From an uncultured Prevotellaceae bacterium (GTDB taxonomy: Bacteria; Bacteroidota; Bacteroidia; Bacteroidales; Bacteroidaceae): DNA of 64,000 bases. The stretch covers positions 113,177 to 177,176 of the forward strand of contig CACZBS010000011.1 of the NCBI GenBank assembly GCA_902779455.1, given 5' to 3'. How positions within the stretch are numbered: the first letter of the stretch is position 1; the number at the start of each line of letters is the position of its first letter. Positions 36,142 through 45,500 of this stretch are shown here, piece after piece. The notes under the pieces are model-generated. The model ran no database searches. It saw nothing but the letters and a program-made list of their open reading frames with translations, and was not told the DNA's origin. The position numbers and the translations under genes are program-made.

Positions 36142-39100
36142 TTAGTTTTTGCCCAGGATGATATTCACCAACGCTGTGACGTCGGCAATGGTTATCTGGT
36201 TGTCCTGGTTCACATCGGCTGCAGCGTGGTTATACTGACCTGTCGTGTCCTTACCGAGGATGATATTCACTAACGCCGTCACGTCGGCGATCGTGATCTG
36301 TCCGTCACCGTTCACGTCGCCAAGCAGGAAGGCTGGCTTTGCGGTGAAGTAGCCAGGGTTGCTTGTGCCGCCGTCGATGTGGGCATATTCGCCATCGATA
36401 TGGTTAGCATCATACGTCGTGCCCCTACCACCCACGATGCTCTCGCAGCGTTGGAACATGTTCTCTGTGGAGCAACTTCTGTTCCAGAGACTATTTGCAT
36501 AGATGGTCTTCAGGTTGCTACAGTCTTGGAACATATAGCTCATGTCGGTCACATTCTCCGTATCAAAACTGCTCAGGTCGAGGCTTTGCAGCGAGGTGCA
36601 ATACCAGAACATACCGTTCATGTCCGTCACGTTCTGAGTGTCGAAGCTGGTCAGGTCGAGACGGGTCAGACTGGTACATTGAATGAACAATTGACTCATG
36701 TTGATCACCGCCTTTGTATTCAGGATATCGAGGTTTACGAAGGTTGTGAGATCCGTCATTCCGCTAAACCATAGATACATACTGGTTGGGCGCGCAACTT
36801 GGAACGATTCGTCGAACACCACCTTGTTGACGGCACGAGCATCCGCAACCCATGCGGGAATGTTGTTGCCCTCGTTCAAGTCGTAGGTAGTCTCTGTGTG
36901 TGAAGAACGCAGGTTGTCGCAGTAGAACGTCAGCGTCTTGCCGTCAGAGGATAGCACCGCATAGGGAGCGCCCTTCTCCGAGAAGTAGCCCGGGTTGCTT
37001 GCGCCGCCGTCGATACGGGCATACTCCTTGTCCCAATGGGAAGAGTCATACACCGTTCCCTTGCCACCCACGATGCTCGTGCAGGCGGCAAACATATTCG
37101 TCGAGCTGTTCGCACCCGTCAAGCCTTCCGTACTCCAGCCGTCGCCCACATAGATAGTCTTCAGGTTGCTGCAGTTCACAAACATATACGACATGTACGT
37201 TACTGTCGCCGTGTTGAAGCTACTCAGGTCGAGGGTTGTCAAAGACGGGCAAGCTCCGAACATATACGACAAAGTGGTCACACTCTGCGTATTGAAGCTG
37301 CTCAGGTTGACATCCGTTAGGCCTGTGCACCTATAGAACATGAAGCTCAAATTGGTCACGTTCTGTGTGTTGAAGTTTCTCAGATCAAAAGTCGTCAAAT
37401 TGCTGCAGTCTTGGAACAAGTATGACATATCGGTCACGTTAGACGTGTTGAAGCTGCTCACGTCCAGGCTTGTCAGACTGCTACAGGCAAGGAACATGGA
37501 TGACATATCAGTTACATTCCGCGTATCGAAGTTGCTCACGTTAAGGCTTGTCAAACTCGAACAGCCAGAGAACATGCTTCTCATAATCGTCACATTCCGG
37601 GTGTCGAAATGGCTTACGTCGATACTCGTCAGACCCGAGCAGTTATAGAACACGGTTCTCATGCTTGTCACGTTCTGCGTGTCGAAGTGGCTCACGTCGA
37701 TACTGGTCAGACTACTACAGTTGAAGAACATGCTCCTCATGCTCGTCACCTCGCTCGTGTTCAAGTTCTCAATGCCAGTAATAGTGGTAAGGTTCGTCAT
37801 TCCTGCAAACCAGCTGGCGGTGGTCGTCGGGCGAGCTTGAGCAAATGATTCGTCGAACACCACCGTAGTGACATTCGCATAACTATCATCGCTTCTCCAG
37901 CCAGGAGCGTTCTCGCCCTCGTTCATATTATAGCTCTTCTCGGCGCGGGTGATACGCTTGCTGTCCCTGTAGAAGGTCAGCGTCGTGCCGTCGCTGGAAA
38001 GCAGGGCGTAGGGGGTGTCGTTGAAGCTGAGATCAACGAAGTAGCCCGGAGCACTTGTGCCGCCATCCACGCGGGCATACTCCTTATCCACATAAGTGGA
38101 AGCGAAGACTGTGCCGGAACCGCCCACAAGGTTGGTGCAGCCGGTGAACATATCACTGGACTCTGTCACATTGTTCGTGCTCCAGCCGTCGCCCACGCAG
38201 ATAGTCCGCATATTGGTGCAACCATAGAACATGTGCGACATATCGGTCACCTTCGCCGTGTTGAAGTTGCTCAGGTCGAGGCTCGTCAGGTTCTCGCAAT
38301 CTTGGAACATATAGCTCATTCTGGTCACGTTGGTCGTATTCAGGAAACTCACGTCGAGGCTCGTCAGGCTGTCACAGCCGTAGAACATGCTGCCCATATT
38401 GGTCACCTTTTGCGTGTCGAAGTTCCTTACGTCGATTGCGGTCAGACTGCTGCAAGTAGCAAACATTCCGTACATGTTTGTCACGTTGCGAGTGTCGAAG
38501 CCGCTCACGTCGAGGGCCGTCAGCTCATTACAGCCATTGAACATCCCTGCCATATTCTTCACCTTCTTCGTGTCGAAGTGGCTCACGTCCAATGAGGTCA
38601 GGACAAAGCATTCCTCAAACATGCCGGCCATATTGGTCACCTCACTGGTGTTCAGGTACTCCATGCCGGTGATGCCGTTCAGCACGTTCATCTGGCCGAA
38701 CCAGTAGTAGGTGCTGGTGGGTCGCGCATCGGCAAACGAGGGGTCGATGACCACCTGGGTGATGTCATACATGCTCTCATCCAGGTACCAGCCGGGGTCC
38801 TCGTTGTCAGCCATGTTGATCGAGTAGGTCTTTTGTGTGCGATGCGTGCCACGCTGGCCGTCGTGGTAGAGTGTCAGTGTCTTCTTGTCGGCTGAGAGCA
38901 GGGCATAGGGGACGGTCAGGTAGTCGGCACTCACGAAGTAGCCAGGGTAATCTGAGCGGTCCACATGTGCGGCATCCTCACCGACGTGCTCATCGTAGGC
39001 GGAATTATAGGTTGTGCCCAATTCGCCGACGATGCTATAGCAGTGGAAGAACATTTCCTCGCAACGCTGTACATGCGTCATATCCCATCCGCTACCCACG

Positions 39101-42100
39101 CTGACGGTGGTGAGCGAGGAGCATTTGTAGAACATGTAGTCCATGTCGGTCACCTCGGACGTGTTGAAGCTGCTCAGGTTCAGTTCGACCAACGAACTGC
39201 AGCCGTCGAACATTCCTTGCATGTAGTGCACATTGGAGGTATTGAAGCTGTTCAGATTCAGGTTGACCAGCGAGCTGCAGCCGGAGAACATCTCAATCAT
39301 ACTGGTCACATTCGACGTGTTGAAGCTGCTCAGGTTCAGTTCGACCAGCGAGCTGCAACCATAGAACATTTCTTCCATTTCTGTCACCTTCGATGTGTTG
39401 AAGTGGCTCAAGTCAAGGTTCGTCAGTTTTTCGCAGTCGTAGAACATCTGATTCATATCCGTCACCTCGCTGGTGTTCAGGTACTCCAGATTCGTGATGG
39501 TGGTCAACTTATCCATACTCGAAAACCAACCGTAGGTGGTAGTGGGGCGGGCCGAGGCCATCGAGGCATCGAACACCACCGTTGTGATGCTGGAGGGATA
39601 AGTGCACCAGTCGGGCGTGTTGCTCGACGGGTTCATCGAATAGGTTCGCTCGGTGTGCTGCAGGCGCTTGCCGTCGGCATAGAACGTCAGCGTCTTGCCG
39701 TCGGTGGAGAGCACCGCGTAGGGGCTGCCCTTGTCCGTCAGGTAGCCGGGATTGGAATAGCCGCCGTCAACACGGGCATACGTCTTGTCACGATAGTTGA
39801 CGTTATAGGTCGTGCCCTTGCCGCCCACGAGTTTGGTGCAGGCAGCAAACATGTCGTCGCTGCTTGTCACGAGCGTCGTGCTCCAGCCACTGCCTACCAT
39901 GATGGTTTTCAGCGCGCTACATTCGTCGAACATATACCTCATATCGGTCACTTTGGCCGTATTGAAACTGCTCAGGTCGAGGGTTGTCACGACATTGCAA
40001 CCTTGGAACATGGCGTACATGGTCGTCACATTATGCGTGTCGAAGCCACTCACGTCGATGCTGGGCAAAAGTCTGCAATAACTGAACATCGAGCTCATGT
40101 TCGTCACGTTCGCTGTGTTAAAGCCGCTCACATCGCATTGGGTCAGCTTGAAGCATGATTGGAACATTGCCTGCATGGTAGTCACCTGGCTCGTATTCAG
40201 GTTGGTAAGACCGTTGACGGTGGTCAGCTCGTTGAAGCCATTGAACCAGCGAGCAGTAGTTGTCGGCTGGAACGTGGTGAACGATTCGTCGAAGGTCACC
40301 GTGGTGATGTCTGAGCGGTAGTCTTGCCATCCCGGCGTGGCAGTGCCTTCGGGCATGTAGATCAGCGTGCCCGACTTCGACAGCGCCAGTCCGTCGTTAT
40401 AGAAGGTCAGCGAGTGGGCAGTGGCATCATAAATGGCATAGGGGAAGTCTGAGACATCGCCCGGCTCAGCGATAAGATTGAAGTCCTTCCACACATTGGC
40501 AGCCTTATAAGTGGCCTTGGTGCCTTCGGGCACGAGAAGCGTCTGATTGGCACGGTCGGGGAAGGCTGAGGCTGTCACCGTGAGGGGCGTCGTCCAGTTC
40601 ACGGTTACCAGCTTCAGTTTGGCGCAGTCGACGAAGGCATTGCTCTGGATATTGGTGACTGAGGAAGGGATGTCAATCGTCTCAAGACTTGTGTTTTGGA
40701 AGACCCTTTGGCCGATGGACTGCAGGCCGTTGGGCAGCGTCACTGTCTTTAACGATGAGCAGCCCTTGAAGGCCTCATCCGTAATATACTTCGTGCCCGC
40801 GTTCAGGGTGACGGTCTTCAAATACGTGCAGTCCTCGAAACAATTACCATTGAGGGAAATCACCGACCCTGGAATGTTGACGGAGGTCAGTGCCCTGCAG
40901 TTCTTGAAGGCTCCCTCCTTGATGTCTTTGACAAAGCTGCCAAATGTCAAATTACTCAGACTGGTGCAGTTCTCAAAGGTATAGCTCTCAATAGTTTCGG
41001 GATCGACGGAAACAGAGGTTAAGCCGGAACAACCTGAAAAGGCATACTCTCCGATAGTGGAAGCCCAGAGTTTGACGGATCTCAGACTCGTACAACCACC
41101 AAAAGCACGCACGCCAACCCTATTAATATACCCAAGGTTGATAGTTGTCAGGCTGCTGCAACTTGAGAAAGCATAATCACCGATAATATTCACCTTTTTC
41201 GGCAGGGTTATTTCTGTCAAGCTGGAACACCCCAGGAAAGCATCGTCAGGGATCTTGGTCAGGAGAGTGAAGTACTGCAACTCATTGAATTTCGTTATCT
41301 GGCTCTTCCCTGTGAAGGCGGCTCCCAAATCGGTGACGCTTTGTGCTTCCGTCAAATCGAGCTCGTTATTGCCGTTTGTGTCCCATTTTTCCACGCAAAT
41401 AGCCTTTACAGCAGGATCCTCGAAATCGATAGGTGTGTTCTCAATAATATGCCCGAAGTTCTTCCAATAGTCAGCTTGGGCATAATTGTTCAGGGTTCCG
41501 AAGGGGATGTAGAGCGTCATGTTCTCTGGGTTATGGAAGACTGTCGCATTGATGGTTGGAGGTGTTTCCATCTCGGAGATTACTGTTGTAATCCCGCAAC
41601 CATAAGGGCTCCCTGAATAGGGATCGCTTCCAGCATGGGGATCATGTCCAAAGGCATAGTCGCCGATGCTTGTCACATCCTTGGGAATAGTAATGGTACG
41701 GAGACTATTCATGTCGCAAAATGCATACTCTCCAATACTGGTTACACTCGAAGACATGACGACAGACGCAACCCTGGTTTTATAAAGGAAATATCTGGGT
41801 ATGCTTTCTACGGTTTCACCAATAACGACCTGACATTCACTACCGACAGAACCTAAATGAAAAGCACCTTCGATAAAGTATGGCACTTGTCTTGCATTGT
41901 AATACAGAGTTCTTATATTTGTGAGGGGTTTATCCGTAACATATTGAGTTTGGTAGCCATCGACTCCGTTCCAATCGGAAATCGCATCAGGTCCAATGTT
42001 TGTTACATTTTCTGGTATAGTAATACTTTGTAAAGCTCGACAACCAGTGAAAGTCCACTGGGATATAGATTCTATGGTGTTGGGCAGGGTGATAGAAGTC

Positions 42101-42435
42101 ACATGGTAAGCTTTAGCGAAAGTATTTTGAAGGGCTATCACCGTATAGGTAACATCGTTATGTCTTACTGTACTCGGAATAATGATATCACCATAATCGT
42201 CATAGGGGCTGATATCAAAATGAGAGAATTGGCCGTCATTATGTTGACCATTAGTTACTGCCACGATTTTCCTGTCAGGAGCATCTGTGTCTGTCAAGAT
42301 CTTGTAATAGAATGTTTGCCCTTGGTGGGTTGTAGCGGTGAAGTCATACTCTGCCTGCGCCGCCGAGGCGGTGATGCTTCCCAACAGTGCCACCAGCGCC
42401 ATTAGGCTTCGTTGTAATAGATTGTTTGTCTTCAT
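36142..42435 (-). CDS. Giant BspA-like leucine-rich repeat surface protein with dockerin-like C-terminus
   Basis: 2097 residues with signal peptide MKTNNLLQRSLMALVALLGS. Residues about 40-660 carry BspA/LRR_5 repeats (SITLPNTIESISQWTFTGCR, CSSLTEITLPKKVNIIGDYA). Then come five modules, each opening PYAxLSxDGKTLTFYxDGxR, followed by DUF285-type repeats (LNTSEVTDMNQMFYDCEKLT, LDLSHFNTSKVTEMEEMFYG) and closing with GGxGTxYxxxxxDxxYARID and GGxSxPGYF. The end has two dockerin-like motifs, DVNGDGQITIADVTALVNII and DVNQDNQITIADVTALVNII. Such proteins bind host or other bacterial surfaces. Codon use is less GC-biased than the neighbours, suggesting acquisition or repeat-driven drift. The next gene is a paralogue with the same signal peptide. 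Confidence 0.9.
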   Translation of the reverse strand: MKTNNLLQRSLMALVALLGSITASAAQAEYDFTATTHQGQTFYYKILTDTDAPDRKIVAVTNGQHNDGQFSHFDISPYDDYGDIIIPSTVRHNDVTYTVIALQNTFAKAYHVTSITLPNTIESISQWTFTGCRALQSITIPENVTNIGPDAISDWNGVDGYQTQYVTDKPLTNIRTLYYNARQVPYFIEGAFHLGSVGSECQVVIGETVESIPRYFLYKTRVASVVMSSSVTSIGEYAFCDMNSLRTITIPKDVTSIGDYAFGHDPHAGSDPYSGSPYGCGITTVISEMETPPTINATVFHNPENMTLYIPFGTLNNYAQADYWKNFGHIIENTPIDFEDPAVKAICVEKWDTNGNNELDLTEAQSVTDLGAAFTGKSQITKFNELQYFTLLTKIPDDAFLGCSSLTEITLPKKVNIIGDYAFSSCSSLTTINLGYINRVGVRAFGGCTSLRSVKLWASTIGEYAFSGCSGLTSVSVDPETIESYTFENCTSLSNLTFGSFVKDIKEGAFKNCRALTSVNIPGSVISLNGNCFEDCTYLKTVTLNAGTKYITDEAFKGCSSLKTVTLPNGLQSIGQRVFQNTSLETIDIPSSVTNIQSNAFVDCAKLKLVTVNWTTPLTVTASAFPDRANQTLLVPEGTKATYKAANVWKDFNLIAEPGDVSDFPYAIYDATAHSLTFYNDGLALSKSGTLIYMPEGTATPGWQDYRSDITTVTFDESFTTFQPTTTARWFNGFNELTTVNGLTNLNTSQVTTMQAMFQSCFKLTQCDVSGFNTANVTNMSSMFSYCRLLPSIDVSGFDTHNVTTMYAMFQGCNVVTTLDLSSFNTAKVTDMRYMFDECSALKTIMVGSGWSTTLVTSSDDMFAACTKLVGGKGTTYNVNYRDKTYARVDGGYSNPGYLTDKGSPYAVLSTDGKTLTFYADGKRLQHTERTYSMNPSSNTPDWCTYPSSITTVVFDASMASARPTTTYGWFSSMDKLTTITNLEYLNTSEVTDMNQMFYDCEKLTNLDLSHFNTSKVTEMEEMFYGCSSLVELNLSSFNTSNVTSMIEMFSGCSSLVNLNLNSFNTSNVHYMQGMFDGCSSLVELNLSSFNTSEVTDMDYMFYKCSSLTTVSVGSGWDMTHVQRCEEMFFHCYSIVGELGTTYNSAYDEHVGEDAAHVDRSDYPGYFVSADYLTVPYALLSADKKTLTLYHDGQRGTHRTQKTYSINMADNEDPGWYLDESMYDITQVVIDPSFADARPTSTYYWFGQMNVLNGITGMEYLNTSEVTNMAGMFEECFVLTSLDVSHFDTKKVKNMAGMFNGCNELTALDVSGFDTRNVTNMYGMFATCSSLTAIDVRNFDTQKVTNMGSMFYGCDSLTSLDVSFLNTTNVTRMSYMFQDCENLTSLDLSNFNTAKVTDMSHMFYGCTNMRTICVGDGWSTNNVTESSDMFTGCTNLVGGSGTVFASTYVDKEYARVDGGTSAPGYFVDLSFNDTPYALLSSDGTTLTFYRDSKRITRAEKSYNMNEGENAPGWRSDDSYANVTTVVFDESFAQARPTTTASWFAGMTNLTTITGIENLNTSEVTSMRSMFFNCSSLTSIDVSHFDTQNVTSMRTVFYNCSGLTSIDVSHFDTRNVTIMRSMFSGCSSLTSLNVSNFDTRNVTDMSSMFLACSSLTSLDVSSFNTSNVTDMSYLFQDCSNLTTFDLRNFNTQNVTNLSFMFYRCTGLTDVNLSSFNTQSVTTLSYMFGACPSLTTLDLSSFNTATVTYMSYMFVNCSNLKTIYVGDGWSTEGLTGANSSTNMFAACTSIVGGKGTVYDSSHWDKEYARIDGGASNPGYFSEKGAPYAVLSSDGKTLTFYCDNLRSSHTETTYDLNEGNNIPAWVADARAVNKVVFDESFQVARPTSMYLWFSGMTDLTTFVNLDILNTKAVINMSQLFIQCTSLTRLDLTSFDTQNVTDMNGMFWYCTSLQSLDLSSFDTENVTDMSYMFQDCSNLKTIYANSLWNRSCSTENMFQRCESIVGGRGTTYDANHIDGEYAHIDGGTSNPGYFTAKPAFLLGDVNGDGQITIADVTALVNIILGKDTTGQYNHAAADVNQDNQITIADVTALVNIILGKN

Positions 42436-42478
42436 ATTGCTTCTGGTTTTTTTGTGTTAGGTAAATCACTATTTTCTG

Positions 42479-42486
42479 CAAAGATA
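42479..42486 (-). promoter_or_regulatory. -7 element of first BspA-like gene, upstream half lost
   Basis: TATCTTTG on the minus strand. The 5' region 42436-42502 is nearly identical to 48312-48380 before the paralogue, but the identity ends about 17 bp upstream of the box, where a G/C-rich repeat fragment (CCCCTGATCCCTCTCGCACG) begins. No TTTG is present at the right distance. Confidence 0.55.
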
Positions 42487-42542
42487 GGAAAAATAATCTA
42501 AACCCCTGATCCCTCTCGCACGGGAGGGGTTAGGTGGGGCTT

Positions 42543-45500
42543 CTATTGAAGAATCATGTTCACGATGGCTTTTGCATCCTCGATGGTGATGCCTTCTATG
42601 CCATCCACGTTCGCTGCTTCGGCTTTGAAGTTGGCAACTGGCTGACCGAGGATATAGCTGACAACTGCTGTGACGTCGGCAATGGTCACTTTGCCGTCGC
42701 CGTTCACATCGCCACGTAGGAAGGCTGGCTTCTCAGTGAAGTAGCCCGGATTGTCGGCGCCGCCGTCGATATGGGCGTAGGCAGCATTCACATGGGTTTC
42801 ATCGTAAGTCGTGCCCTTGCCGCCCACGATGCTGTTGCAACCGCCGAACATCATTCCTGATGATGTGACTGCCGACGTAGTCCACTTGTCACTCACATAG
42901 ATAGTTTTGAGCGATGAATTTAACGCAAACATGCTAGACATATTTGTCACTTTCTCGGTTGAGAAGCTGCTCAAGTCGAGTTCTTCGGCTTGACAGAACG
43001 AGAACATAGTACTCATGTCAGTCACATTCCTGGTATCAAAGCTACTCAAGTCGGCATTAAGCACACCATAGCAGTCATTGAACATGGATTTCATGGTTGT
43101 CACCTTGCTCGTGTTCAGGTAAATCAAGCCATCAAAAGTGACGAGGTTAAACATCGAACTGAACCATTTGGCAGTACTCTCGGGACGCGCATCAGCAAAT
43201 GAAGGATCGAACACTACTCGTGTGACCGACGTATTGAAGCCGTCAGCACACCATCCTGGCTGATTATCACCCTCGTTCAGGTCGTAGGTCGAGCCCGGTC
43301 GGCTGCTGCGCTGGTTGTCGAAGTAGAACGTCAGCGTCGTGTTCCCCGGCGTGTAGCAGGCGTATGCCTCTCTAATCGAGAAATACCCCGGGTTGCTAGG
43401 GCCGCCGTCGATGCGGGCGTAGGCTTTGTCGATGTGGTTGGCGTCATAGGTCGTGCCTTGGCCGCCCACGAGTTTGGTGCAATCCTTGAACATGTTGTTG
43501 GAACTATTCACGTTGTCTGTGTTCCAAAGATCACTCACGCTAATGGTCTGCAGGTCAGTGCAGCCCTCGAACATGGAACTCATGTTTGTCACCTGACTCG
43601 TGTTGAAGCTGCTCAGGTCAATGTTGGTCAACGATTTACATCCTTCAAACATGGAACTCATGCCCGTGACGTTGGCGGTGTTGAAGTTAGAGAGGTCAAG
43701 GCTTGTCAGCGACTCGCATGCGCGGAACATGTCATTCATATTGACGACATTCTGCGTGTCGAAGTTGCTGAGGTCGAGTTCTGTCAGGTTGCTGCAATAA
43801 TTGAACATGTTATACATAAAGGTCACATTGTGCGTGTCGAAGCCACTCACGTCGAGTGTCATCAGCTCATAGCAGTCGTTAAACAAGCTACGCATGTCGG
43901 TCACATTGCGTGTATCGAAGTGGCTCACGTCAAGGGAGGTGAGCGACTCACATTCTTCGAACATGGCTTCCATGCTGATCACCTCGCTGGTGTTCAGAAA
44001 TTCCATGCCATCGATGTTGGTGAGCAGATGCATTTGGCCGAACCAGTAATAAGTGCTGACGGGGCGGGCGTTGGCAAAAGAGGGATCGAACACCGCACGG
44101 GTAATATCCGAGTAGTTGCCATCGTTGAACCATCCGGGCTCCTCGTTTGTAGCCATGTCGGTGGAGTAGGTCTTATACGTGCGGCGTGTGGCGCGCTGGC
44201 CGTCGTGGTAGAACGTCAGCGTCTTGCCGTCGGCTGAGAGGAGGGCGTATGGCACCTTGAGGTAGTTGGGTCCCACGAAGTAGCCCTCGTAGTCCTCCCT
44301 GTCGATGTGTGCTGCATCCTCGCCGACGTGCTCACCGTAGGCGGAATTATAGGTTGTGCCCAATTCGCCGACGATGCTATAGCAGTGGAAGAACATGTCG
44401 TCGGTCGACGCGCGGCTTGCATCCCAGCCGTCGCCCACGCTGACAGTGGTCAGCGATGTGCATCCAGAGAACATCTCGTTCATGAGGCTCACTTTCTCCG
44501 TGTTGAACGATGTGAGGTCGAGGTTCTTCAGCGACGTGCATTCATAGAACATCATCCACATCTCCGTCACCTTGGCTGTGTTGAAGTGGCTCAGGTCGAG
44601 GCTGGTCAGGCTCTCGCAGCCATAGAACATCTGGCTCATATCGTCGACCTCGCTGGTGTTCAGGTACTCCAGGTTCGTGATGGTGGTGAGCTGTGCCATA
44701 TTGGTGAACCAGCCGAAGGTGCTAGTGGGACGGGCCGAGGCAAACGATGGGTCGAACACCACCGACGTAACACCGCGGGTATCGGGCTCCCAGTCGGGCG
44801 TGGCGCTATTCTCGTTCGTCGCGTAAGTGCGCTCGGTGTGCAACAGGCGTCGGCCGTCGGCATAGAAGGTGAATGTCTTACCATCGTCAGAGAGGACGAC
44901 GTAGGGGTTGCCCCTGTCGGTCAGATAGCCTGGACGGCTGTAGCCGCCGTCGATGCGAGCGTACTCTTTGTCTACATGGCTGTAGCTGTAGGTGGTGCCA
45001 CGGCCACCGACGATGCTTGTGCAAAGCGAGAACATCAGGTCGCTGGAAGTCACGGCGTCTGTTGTCCATGAACTGGAGACGAGGATGATGTTGAGTGCGC
45101 GGCAACTGGAGAACATGGAGCTCATGTTGGTGACGTTGGCGGTGTTGAAGCTGCTCAGGTCGAGGGCGGTGAGGACGTTGCATCCGTCGAACATGAGATA
45201 CATGGTGGTGACGCGGGCCGTGTTGAAGTTAGAGAGGTTAAGGGTCTTCAAGCTCTGACAAAACTCGAACATGGCGTTCATAGTGGTGACGTTGGCCGTG
45301 TTGAAAGATGAGAGGTCGAGTTCGGTGAGGCTGCGGCAGTTGCGGAACATGGACTTCATGTTGGTGACCTGCGACGTGTTCAGGTTGCTGAGCCCAGTGA
45401 TGGTGGTAAGGTTCTTCATGCCGTCGAACCAGCTACACGTGGAGGTCGGTTGCATGTTGCTGAAAGAGCTATGGAACACCACTTCGCGTACGTTTTCGCA

